Shown in pieces: positions 1 through 6,896 of a stretch of DNA of 14,092 nucleotides. Below the pieces are notes generated by a model. That model did no database searches. It was not told the origin of the DNA and saw nothing but the letters and a program-made list of their open reading frames with translations. The DNA is from Methanobacterium sp. GTDB taxonomy: Archaea; Methanobacteriota; Methanobacteria; Methanobacteriales; Methanobacteriaceae. Each line of letters starts with the position of its first letter. Within the stretch, counting starts at the first letter, position 1. The stretch is from the NCBI GenBank assembly GCA_003158115.1, contig PMGM01000059.1, positions 689 to 14,780 of the forward strand. Reading direction: 5' to 3'. A program made the position numbers and the translations under genes.

Positions 1-291
1 ACCCTATTTAATGGTGAATTGAAAATAGGATTTATTTACACCATGAGTTCAAACGAATCATGGATGCATACTTGGAATTACGATAAAGTAGCCACAGACC
101 TGAAATTATTATTCGAAATGATGTTTGGTGAAGCTGAATCACTCATCGTAAATGACACAACCCTATTCGAAGACCACTCAAAATATTTAACTGAAAGATT
201 TGATCCTGAAGCAAAAACCAAAACAAGAAGAGAAGAATTCCCAAAAGACTGTGATAAAGCATTCCAAATGGGGAAAAAATTCATTTCATAA
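1..291 (+). CDS. Flavodoxin/NADPH-dependent FMN reductase family protein, C-terminal part (cut by left edge)
   Basis: The reading frame is open from base 1, so the gene starts outside the window; the TTG at 19 is internal and should not be taken as the start. About 96 residues are visible. They begin just before KIGFIYTM, which resembles the beta-strand that carries 'FIYTMN' in multimeric iron-sulfur flavoprotein/WrbA-like NAD(P)H:FMN reductases. The end, with EEFPKDC, KAFQMGKK and a short tail, is the usual C-terminal helix of that family, where a pattern like FPKDC-x3-F-x-xGK is common. Such proteins bind FMN and act as soluble electron carriers or quinone/FMN reductases. The FMN-binding N-terminal half and any CxxCxxC cluster motif lie to the left, so the subtype cannot be decided. 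It probably ends its transcription unit, because a hairpin and T-tract follow. Confidence 0.7.
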   Translation, partial: TLFNGELKIGFIYTMSSNESWMHTWNYDKVATDLKLLFEMMFGEAESLIVNDTTLFEDHSKYLTERFDPEAKTKTRREEFPKDCDKAFQMGKKFIS

Positions 292-321
292 GAGAAAAAG
301 TTAGTTTAAATAAAAATAAGT

Positions 322-383
322 TTTTGAAAATTTCTATAAACCATATGTTTTTTCAAAATTTATGTTTTGAGTTTATTTTTTTT
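322..383 (+). terminator. Hairpin plus T8 tract after the flavodoxin gene
   Basis: TTTTGAAAA (322-330) and TTTTCAAAA (350-358) form a 9-base inverted repeat, followed by eight T residues at 376-383. Archaeal termination mainly needs the T-tract, so this is a plausible end for the gene stopping at 291. The stem is nearly all A/T and could be chance in such DNA. It could also lie partly within the left end of the insertion-sequence remnant that follows. Confidence 0.4.
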
Positions 384-450
384 GGGTCGTTATAGTTGTT
401 TAATTGTCTAATATGATATGTTTATATGTTATTATGAGTATATAGGTATT

Positions 451-774
451 ATGAAGTCGTTTGATGATTTTTTCATGAAGAAAGAGTATGCTCGTGTGGA
501 ATTGCTTAGTGATAAGTTGGCTGAGATTGAACCTCTAATTGATTGGGAAGTATTTAGGCCAATAGTTAGAGATATGTATGATAATCATACAGAACTTGGT
601 GGCATGCCAAATAATGATGAGATAGTTATGATGAAAATGTTGGTTTTACAATCGTGGTATGGTTTGTCAGATCCTGAACTGGAAAGACAATTTACGGACC
701 ATATTTCACGAAAAATAACCACAACCTCACCAAAAAATTCAGACACTACAAAAATAATAAAAAAAAGTAAGTAA
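451..774 (+). pseudogene. IS5-family transposase, N-terminal remnant
   Basis: This is the N-terminal DUF772/InsH_N-type domain of an IS5-group transposase. The readable part starts at ATG 451 (MKSFDDFFMKKEYARVELL); an in-frame ATG at 418 would add 11 residues that do not look conserved. It keeps the segment usually written as GGRPxxDxxxMLKxLxLQxxYGLSDxELERQ, here with Met in place of the conserved Arg (GGMPNNDE), then YGLSDPELERQ. Past about residue 92 the expected 'DRISFRKFLG' block is garbled (DHISRKI) and the frame ends at 107 residues. The DDE catalytic domain, roughly two thirds of the protein, is missing. The element is therefore dead. No matching downstream end or terminal inverted repeat was recognised. 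It marks a former transposition or recombination point beside the MFS gene. Confidence 0.8.
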
Positions 775-789
775 ATAGAAATTCTCTAT

Positions 790-818
790 TAATATAAAAA
801 GATTTGAATAAATCAAAT
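790..818 (+). promoter_or_regulatory. Candidate TATA box and operator for the MFS gene
   Basis: A TATA-like TAATATAAAA (790-799) is followed at once by an inverted repeat, ATTTGA (802-807) and TCAAAT (813-818), separated by five bases. Transcription would be expected to start about 25 bases after the TATA box, near 820, so the repeat sits between the promoter and the start, a common place for a repressor. The arms are short and AT-rich, so chance is a real alternative. Confidence 0.3.
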
Positions 819-863
819 TAAAAATAGAAGAAAACGAACTAAGACTTAAAAAAAGGAAAAATC

Positions 864-2063
864 ATGTCATTGTTACCATTTAATTCAGAAAAAATAGTAA
901 ATCAACCTAAAGCAGTGTGGGCAGTATTTTTTGCTTCTATCATTGCATTCATGGGTATTGGACTCGTTGATCCTATTTTACCGGCAATATCTAACAAATT
1001 GGGTGCAAGTCCCAGTGAAGTTACTTTACTTTTTACAAGTTATATGGCTGTAATGGCTGTAACCATGCTCTTTACAGGTTTTGTTACCAATAAAATAGGT
1101 ATCAAAAGAACATTACTTCTAGGTGCTGTTATTGTAGCATTATTTTCAACTCTTGCAGGACTATCAAATAATGTTTGGACAATTATTGGATTACGTGGGG
1201 GTTGGGGATTAGGAAATGCTTTTCTTGTAGCAACCGCATTAACGGCTCTTGTAACTCTTTCAAAAAAAGGATCAGCCAAAGCGATTATTATGTACGAAGC
1301 TTCCATAGGATTAGGATTTTCAATGGGTCCTCTTCTTGGAGGTTTATTAGGAGAAATATCTTGGAGAGGTCCTTTTCTTGGTGTTGGTGTCTTAATGGCT
1401 GTTGCTTTCATATCATTAATTACTTTAATGCCCAAAGTGAAGGAACATAAGACACAAACAACGGTCAAATCATCCTCATCTTTACTTGATCCATTTCGTG
1501 CTATGAATAATCATGCTATACTAACATTTGGAATTATTGCTTTTCTTTATAACTTTGGATTTTTTACCTTGCTATCTTATGCGCCTTTTGTTATGGGATT
1601 AGATGCATATGGTATAGGATTAGTATTTTTAGGATGGGGCATATTACTCGCTATTACATCAATATTTGTAGCACCAAAACTTCAACACAAATTTGGAACG
1701 ATTAGATCTATGAGTGTGATATTAACTTTATTTGCTGTTCTTCTCCTGATCATTGGGATTTGGGTTTCAACTCAGTGGGTCGTCATTGTTTCTATTATTC
1801 TTTCAGGTGCATTTATAGGAAATAATAATACTCTAATTACAACAGGTGTTATGCATGCATCATCCATTGAGTATCCCACTGTTTCTGCTGCATATAGTTT
1901 TTTACGTTTCATTGGTGCAGCAATCGCCCCTGCTTTAGCAGGAGTATTAAGTGTTATATTTTCACCCCATATTCCTTTTATTGTTGGCGGTTTTTTTGTT
2001 ATTGGTGCGGTGATATTTTTGTTATTAAATCGTAAGCATATCCAACATGTTGATAAAACTTAA
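864..2063 (+). CDS. MFS transporter, DHA1-like 12-helix drug/metabolite exporter
   Basis: A 399-residue integral membrane protein of the major facilitator superfamily, size and hydrophobicity consistent with 12 transmembrane helices. The first helix ends in the GLVDPILPAI motif (about 33-42), typical of proton-coupled DHA1 exporters. The loop between helices 2 and 3 carries motif A in a variant form, GFVTNKIGIKR (72-82). Helix 5 has the antiporter motif C, GLGFSMGPLLGG (about 149-160), which marks exporters rather than importers. A basic, Ser-rich central loop (about 190-210) separates the two six-helix halves. The likely role is proton-driven efflux of a small organic compound; the substrate cannot be read from sequence. 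AAGG at 853-856 serves as a modest ribosome binding site for ATG 864. It lies between a transposase remnant and a broken CBS gene, and the protein resembles Firmicutes transporters, so horizontal acquisition is plausible but not proven. Confidence 0.85.
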   Translation: MSLLPFNSEKIVNQPKAVWAVFFASIIAFMGIGLVDPILPAISNKLGASPSEVTLLFTSYMAVMAVTMLFTGFVTNKIGIKRTLLLGAVIVALFSTLAGLSNNVWTIIGLRGGWGLGNAFLVATALTALVTLSKKGSAKAIIMYEASIGLGFSMGPLLGGLLGEISWRGPFLGVGVLMAVAFISLITLMPKVKEHKTQTTVKSSSSLLDPFRAMNNHAILTFGIIAFLYNFGFFTLLSYAPFVMGLDAYGIGLVFLGWGILLAITSIFVAPKLQHKFGTIRSMSVILTLFAVLLLIIGIWVSTQWVVIVSIILSGAFIGNNNTLITTGVMHASSIEYPTVSAAYSFLRFIGAAIAPALAGVLSVIFSPHIPFIVGGFFVIGAVIFLLLNRKHIQHVDKT

Positions 2064-2084
2064 GAAAAATCGGGAAGTTTTGTT

Positions 2085-2298
2085 TTGAAAGTCAAAAATT
2101 TTATGACTCCGGATGTTATTTCTATTCAGTCAACTATGATAATTAAAGACTTACTAGGATTATTCGTTGAACATCAAATAGACAATGTCCCTGTTGTTAA
2201 TAGTCACCCAAAAACTTATTGGAATGATTAGTGAAGGTGATTTAATTCGTTACTTTACCCCTAAAGATGAATTTTTTAATTTAAATGTGTTTTTATAA
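2085..2298 (+). pseudogene. CBS-domain protein, frameshifted and truncated
   Basis: TTG at 2085, eight bases after GGGAAG, opens a frame reading LKVKNFMTPDVISI, then KDLLGLFVEHQIDNVPVVN, a textbook first half of a CBS domain (xVxDxMTxxVxxI, then I-x-x-x-PVV). The frame then stops at TAG 2229-2231. The adjacent frame carries the missing second half, KLIGMISEGDLIRYFTPKDE, ending at TAA 2296-2298. Removing one C from the CCC at 2207-2209 would fuse the two into VVNSHQKLIGMISEGDL, so a single-base insertion explains the break. Even when repaired, the product is only about 70 residues and lacks the second CBS repeat that normally completes the adenosine-nucleotide-binding pair. Only 21 bases separate it from the MFS gene, so the two were probably co-transcribed. 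Confidence 0.75.
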
Positions 2299-2910
2299 AT
2301 TATTAATTTATTATAGTATTCATTAATTTGTTAAAATGAGTTAATTTGTCTTGATTTGGTGCTTGATACATTCCATAATACTTTTTTCTTGTTATTTAAC
2401 TTTATATCATAAATTAACTTAGGAAGCTGTATTTTAAACCAAACGAATTAAATTTCATTAGTTAATTCTATTGCTTTATCCCATTAAACATACTAGAAAA
2501 ATAGAATGAAATTTTAAATTGTAAATCTGTGCGAATATTCAAAGAATAATTTAAAAATTATTATGAGTATAAATAAATATATTAAACATACATTTTTTTT
2601 AATTATATAATATGAAAAAATAATAAGATATAATGAGATAATTGTTTATTTATATAAAAATTCAATACCAATCTTCTAAAAAATTAAGTTTAGAAATCAT
2701 AAAATAACTAAGATTAAAATGAGGTAACTCATGAAATTATAAATTAAATTATATAAATTCATATAACAAGTACATTTTTAGGGTAAAAATCTATTTAAAC
2801 TTAAAATGGGAATATACTAAACATAAATGTCCGGATTAACTTGAATGAATAGGGAAATCGGATTCTAAAATTAAATTTCCATCTTCTACATTTTATTTTT
2901 TGGTGATAAC
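2299..2910. other. 612-base AT-rich intergenic region upstream of the fumarate reductase genes
   Basis: No convincing gene or RNA is visible on either strand. The stretch is strongly AT-rich. It contains a separated inverted repeat (AAATTTCATT 2450-2459 with AATGAAATTT 2505-2514) and a nearer one just before the next gene (GGAAAT 2853-2858 with ATTTCC 2875-2880). TATA-like sequences include TTATATAAA near 2749-2757 and CTATTTAAAC at 2791-2800, either of which could drive the downstream genes with a leader of about 90-130 bases. None is distinctive enough to single out. The length suggests either decayed sequence from the neighbouring accessory patch or a long regulated leader. Confidence 0.4.
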
Positions 2911-4695
2911 TTGGAATCTGGAGGGGATAACGTTACTATATTGAAAACTTTAAAACATAACGAGGAAATTAGTGTTGCCAGTACTGTGGAATCTATCCAT
3001 TATCATGATGTGCTTATTATAGGAGGGGGGCTAACAGGACTTAGAGCAGCTTTCCAAGTATCAAATTCTGGTTTGAGTGGAGCATTAATTTCTAAGGTAC
3101 ATCCACTCAGATCCCATTCCGTTGCAGCCCAAGGAGGAATGAATGCATCGTTAGGTAATGTCCCTGGTGATGATGACGCCTCTGATGATTGGAAAATGCA
3201 TGCCTATGATACTGTTAAAGGATCAGATTATCTTGCTGATCAGGATGCTGTTGAAAAAATGTGTCTTGAGGCAATAGCAACTGTATACGAACTGGAACAT
3301 ATGGGAACAGTCTGGTCACGACTAGAAAATGGAAAAATTGCCCAGCGCCCATTTGGAGGTGCAGGATTTCCTAGAACATGTTATGCTGCAGATAGAACAG
3401 GACATAATGCACTCCATACCTTATATGAACAGGTTTTAAACAAGAATTTTCCTATATACGAAGAATTTTTCGTGACCTCACTTGTAAAGGATAAAGGTAG
3501 ATGTATTGGATGTACTGCAATAGAGATTATGACTGGTAAAATACACGGGTTTATTTCAAAAGCAGTGCTCATGGCAACAGGCGGATTTGGTAGGGTATTC
3601 AACAGGTCAACTAATGCACTCATAAATACAGGTGATGGTTTGACATTAGCACTCAATGTGGGTGTACCATTAAAGGATATGGAATTTGTACAATTTCATC
3701 CAACCACATTGTATGGTACTAATATTCTGATGAGTGAAGGAGCAAGAGGAGAGGGCGGTATTCTCATTAACAGTCAAGGAGAACGTTTTATGGAGAAATA
3801 TGCTCCTAATTCTGTAGATCTAGCCCCTCGAGATGTTGTTGCAAGGTCGATTGAACAAGAGATCCGAGAAGGCAGAGGTTTTGATGGTGGTTACGTACAT
3901 CTAGATCTAACCCATTTAGGTTCTGATCGTATTATGGAACGTTTACCTGGAATAAGACAGATCGCAATGGATTTTGCAGGTGTTGATCCTATTGAAGAAC
4001 CCATACCAATCCAACCGGGACAGCATTATTCCATGGGTGGAATTGATGCGGACATTAATGGAGCTACAATGCTTCCGGGGTTATATGCTGCAGGGGAATG
4101 TGCATGTATCAGTGTACACGGAGCTAATAGGTTAGGTGGAAATTCCCTTCTAGAAACTCTGGTATTTGGTAGATTGGTGGCAGATAAAATTATTGACTAT
4201 ATTAACCAAACACCAGAGCCGGATATTCAAGCTGTACAATTAGCGATAAATGATATTGAATCTAAAATTAAAGAGGTAATGGGGCGAAAAAAGAGTGCAA
4301 ATATTTTTAGTGTTAAAGATGAAATGACCGAAACAATGTTCCAAAAATTTGGTATATTCCGTGATGGACAAACAATGGAGAAAGGTTTAAAAGAAATTTT
4401 AAATATGGAAAATAAATTTTCCCACCTCACAATTGATAATAAAAATTTAGCTGTAAATCAAACACTTGTACAGTTTTTAGAAATTGAGGGTATGCTTAAA
4501 ATTGCTGAAGTGGTTGCTAGATGTGCTATTAAAAGAGAGGAGAGTCGAGGTTCACATACGAGAACAGATCATCCAGATCGTGATGATGAAAACTATTTAA
4601 AACATACACTTATTGAGTTAGATGATAAAAATCTAAATATTAGCTATAAACCAGTAACTATTGGAATGTTTGAACCAAAGGAGCGTGTATACTAA
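2911..4695 (+). CDS. sdhA: Succinate dehydrogenase/fumarate reductase flavoprotein subunit
   Basis: The catalytic subunit that interconverts fumarate and succinate on FAD. TTG 2911 is preferred because GGTGAT at 2902-2907 is an ideal ribosome binding site three bases away. At 594 residues it is full length. The Rossmann motif GGGLTG is at 38-43. SHSVAAQGG puts His69 where this family attaches FAD covalently. RTGH is at 162-165. The substrate residues known from E. coli FrdA all have counterparts: His263 (FHPT), Glu276 and Arg279 (SEGARGEGG), Arg307 (PRD), His372 (HYSMGG) and Arg407 (GANRLGGNSLL). The C-terminal helical domain keeps KREESRGSHTRTDHP. It abuts the iron-sulfur gene with no spacer. 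Methanogens use such an enzyme (TfrA) in the incomplete reductive TCA branch, but the partner here is not TfrB-like, so direction and donor are open. No membrane anchor gene is adjacent. Confidence 0.93.
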   Translation: MESGGDNVTILKTLKHNEEISVASTVESIHYHDVLIIGGGLTGLRAAFQVSNSGLSGALISKVHPLRSHSVAAQGGMNASLGNVPGDDDASDDWKMHAYDTVKGSDYLADQDAVEKMCLEAIATVYELEHMGTVWSRLENGKIAQRPFGGAGFPRTCYAADRTGHNALHTLYEQVLNKNFPIYEEFFVTSLVKDKGRCIGCTAIEIMTGKIHGFISKAVLMATGGFGRVFNRSTNALINTGDGLTLALNVGVPLKDMEFVQFHPTTLYGTNILMSEGARGEGGILINSQGERFMEKYAPNSVDLAPRDVVARSIEQEIREGRGFDGGYVHLDLTHLGSDRIMERLPGIRQIAMDFAGVDPIEEPIPIQPGQHYSMGGIDADINGATMLPGLYAAGECACISVHGANRLGGNSLLETLVFGRLVADKIIDYINQTPEPDIQAVQLAINDIESKIKEVMGRKKSANIFSVKDEMTETMFQKFGIFRDGQTMEKGLKEILNMENKFSHLTIDNKNLAVNQTLVQFLEIEGMLKIAEVVARCAIKREESRGSHTRTDHPDRDDENYLKHTLIELDDKNLNISYKPVTIGMFEPKERVY

Positions 4696-5460
4696 ATGAA
4701 ACTTAAGGTATACAGGTATCATAAAAATATGGAAAACCCTCGTTATGACACGTTTGAATTAGAACTTAAACCTGGATTGACAGTACTCGGGGCGTTATTT
4801 CAGTTTCAACAAAACTTTGATGATTCTATTGCATTTCATTATTCTTGCAGAGGAGCAGTATGCGGCACTTGTGCAATGCTCATTAACAAAGTCCCAAGGC
4901 TTGCATGTAGGACTCAAGTAGAATCCCTTTTAAATGGAGATCTAAAGATTCCACTATCTTTCTACCCTGCTATTGAAGAAAATGTCGATTGGAATCCGAA
5001 GGAAGAAGTTTTAGTCGAACCATTACCTCATCTTCCAGTTATTAAGGACTTAATAGTGGATATGGATAAATTTTTTGATTACTACAAAGAAATTGAACCT
5101 GTATTTAAACCAGCAGATTCTACACCAAAAAAGGAAAGACTAATGGATCCAGAGTCAATACCTGAATTAGAACTTTATACTAACTGTATACTCTGTGCTG
5201 CTTGTTTTGGATCTTGTCCAGTAGATGGTAATGATCCCGAATATCTTGGTCCTGCAGCTCTTGCAAAACTTTACAGATTCTATATAGACCCAAGGGAAGC
5301 AAATGGAATTGAACGTATTAAAACTGCAGACATGCCACGTGGATGGTGGGATTGTAAATTTCATGGGAATTGCAGACGTGTCTGTCCAAAAGATGTACCG
5401 CCACTTATTGCAATTGCCAAAGCCCGGGAACAATTAGAAAAAGAGGGAGAGGAGCGATAA
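4696..5460 (+). CDS. sdhB: Succinate dehydrogenase/fumarate reductase iron-sulfur subunit
   Basis: The electron-transfer partner of the flavoprotein, 254 residues. An N-terminal plant-ferredoxin-like domain binds a [2Fe-2S] cluster with Cys51, Cys56, Cys59 and Cys71 (SCRGAVCGTC, then LACRTQ). The C-terminal bacterial-ferredoxin-like domain has CILCAACFGSCP (Cys164, 167, 170, 174) and C-x5-C-x3-CP (Cys220, 226, 230). This spacing is that of classical SdhB/FrdB, which bind one [4Fe-4S] and one [3Fe-4S] cluster. Its start directly follows the TAA of the flavoprotein gene, with AAGGAG upstream inside that gene, so translation is probably coupled. Canonical methanogen TfrB is about twice as long because a Cys-rich (CCG) heterodisulfide-reductase-like half follows; that half is absent here. 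No sdhC/D or frdC/D-like membrane gene is nearby, so the complex is predicted soluble or to use an unlinked partner. Confidence 0.92.
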   Translation: MKLKVYRYHKNMENPRYDTFELELKPGLTVLGALFQFQQNFDDSIAFHYSCRGAVCGTCAMLINKVPRLACRTQVESLLNGDLKIPLSFYPAIEENVDWNPKEEVLVEPLPHLPVIKDLIVDMDKFFDYYKEIEPVFKPADSTPKKERLMDPESIPELELYTNCILCAACFGSCPVDGNDPEYLGPAALAKLYRFYIDPREANGIERIKTADMPRGWWDCKFHGNCRRVCPKDVPPLIAIAKAREQLEKEGEER

Positions 5461-6857
5461 TGAAGACCCGTAAGGAAAAGGATTCTTTAGGGGAAAAAGA
5501 GATTCCTGCTACAGCATACTATGGTATTCAAACACTACGTGCAATAGAAAATTTCCCTGTTAGTGGTATAGGTGAAAGTTCAGAACTAATAATGGCATAT
5601 GTAAATGTAAAAAAAGCAGCTGCACTTACCAATATGGAGTTAGATTTTCTTGATAATGAACGTGGTGAGGCTATTTTAAAGGCTTCAGATGATATTCTGA
5701 TGGGAAATTATCCTGATCAATTTCCTATAGATATATTCCAGGCGGGTGCGGGAACTTCATTTAATATGAATATCAATGAGGTGATTGCAAACAGAGCACT
5801 CGAGATAATGGGCAAACAAAGGGGTGAGTACGAATATTTAAGCCCCAATGATCATGTTAACAAATCACAATCAAGCAATGATACTTTTCCCACAGCATCC
5901 CATATTGCAATTATCCACGATGCAGACATTCTTCTAAATGTAATTGATAAACTAGGTATTTCTTTTAAAAATAAGGGTAAAGAGTTCAGCGAAAATCCTA
6001 AATCTGGTCGAACTCATTTGATGGATGCTATGCCTGTGACTATAGGTGATGAATTTCTGGCATATAGCTCTGCAATTATCCGGGCTGGATCGAGGATAAA
6101 TGAAAGAAGAAATGATCTTTTAGAAGTAGCTATGGGGGGTACAGCTACAGGAACCGGAATTAACAGCCCTCCTTTTTACAGAGAAAATGTAATAAAAAAA
6201 CTTGGTGAACTTACTTCCCTAGATCTCGTACCTGCATCCAACAGTCACGAAGCATTACAGAGCCGGTCACAAATGGCTGCTTTTTCAGGTTCTCTCAGGG
6301 AATTTGCAATGGAATTAATAAGAATAGCAAATGATTTACGTCTGATGGGATCGGGACCTACCGCTGGACTTGGAGATATAATTTTACCTCCAGTTCAACC
6401 AGGTTCATCTATTATGCCTGGAAAAGTCAATCCAGTAATGGCAGAATGTTTGAACATGGTATCTTATCAGATCATTGGAAATGATACAGCTGTATCTTTG
6501 GCTAACCAAGCAGGACAGCTCGATCTGAATGTGATGACACCTATAATCACCCATAATATTCTTATATCACTTAAATTATTGAATAATTATCTCCCTGTAT
6601 TCCAGTCCCGTTGCGTAGATGATATCAGTATAAAAGAGTCGAGATTAACAATTACTGCTGGAATGAATCCCAGTCTTGCAACTCTTCTTTCACCTAAAAT
6701 CGGCTATTTAAAGGCGGCTGAAATAGCTGAGGAAGCTATGAAAAATAAAAAATCCATTAAAGATATAGCTGTAAAACGGGGAATTCTCTCCGAAGATGAA
6801 GCAGATAATTTATTTGATTTAAAAATAATATCAAAAAATCACTTTAATGATAAATAG
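5460..6857 (+). CDS. Class II fumarase/aspartase superfamily lyase
   Basis: A 465-residue cytosolic lyase that adds or removes water (malate/fumarate) or ammonia (aspartate/fumarate). The start is ATG 5460, whose A is the last base of the previous stop (TAATG) with GGAGAGGAG just before; an earlier in-frame ATG at 5370 would lie deep inside the iron-sulfur gene. The N-terminus (AYYGIQTLRAIENFPVSG) and the GEYEYLSPNDHVNK, IIGND and AGQLDLNVM segments resemble aspartase. The active-site blocks read like fumarase: SQSSND (about 136-141), GRTHLMDAMP (183-192) and the signature loop GSSIMPGKVNP (315-325) with Ser317 as the probable catalytic base. Aspartases usually have QSTND, LQDAVP and MPAKVNP. 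Many methanogens use an unrelated class I fumarase, so this class II enzyme is notable. Either activity yields fumarate for the upstream enzyme; fumarase is slightly favoured. Confidence 0.88.
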   Translation: MKTRKEKDSLGEKEIPATAYYGIQTLRAIENFPVSGIGESSELIMAYVNVKKAAALTNMELDFLDNERGEAILKASDDILMGNYPDQFPIDIFQAGAGTSFNMNINEVIANRALEIMGKQRGEYEYLSPNDHVNKSQSSNDTFPTASHIAIIHDADILLNVIDKLGISFKNKGKEFSENPKSGRTHLMDAMPVTIGDEFLAYSSAIIRAGSRINERRNDLLEVAMGGTATGTGINSPPFYRENVIKKLGELTSLDLVPASNSHEALQSRSQMAAFSGSLREFAMELIRIANDLRLMGSGPTAGLGDIILPPVQPGSSIMPGKVNPVMAECLNMVSYQIIGNDTAVSLANQAGQLDLNVMTPIITHNILISLKLLNNYLPVFQSRCVDDISIKESRLTITAGMNPSLATLLSPKIGYLKAAEIAEEAMKNKKSIKDIAVKRGILSEDEADNLFDLKIISKNHFNDK

Positions 6858-6896
6858 AATGTTAATGATAATTTTATTATGGAGACAATGAATTAA

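Noticed and set aside
418..450. Start of the transposase remnant at ATG 418
   Set aside because: The extra residues do not look conserved, and MKSFDDFF at 451 is the typical start.
1040..1468. 142-codon open frame on the minus strand inside the MFS gene
   Set aside because: It is antisense to a well-supported membrane protein gene, has a Pro/Asn-rich composition typical of a shadow frame, and has no recognisable motif or ribosome binding site.
2340..2390. Possible minus-strand peptide remnant around 2340-2400
   Set aside because: Only about ten codons are readable and no family resemblance was found.
2941..2943. Alternative TTG start of the flavoprotein at 2941
   Set aside because: GGAGGGG upstream is spaced too far away (about 14 bases), whereas TTG 2911 has GGTGAT three bases away; the choice does not affect any domain.
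5370..5459. Longer N-terminus for the fumarase/aspartase-like protein starting at ATG 5370
   Set aside because: The 30 extra residues lie inside the iron-sulfur subunit gene in another frame and are Cys/Thr-rich, unlike the family. ATG 5460 has a strong ribosome binding site and gives the family's normal start.
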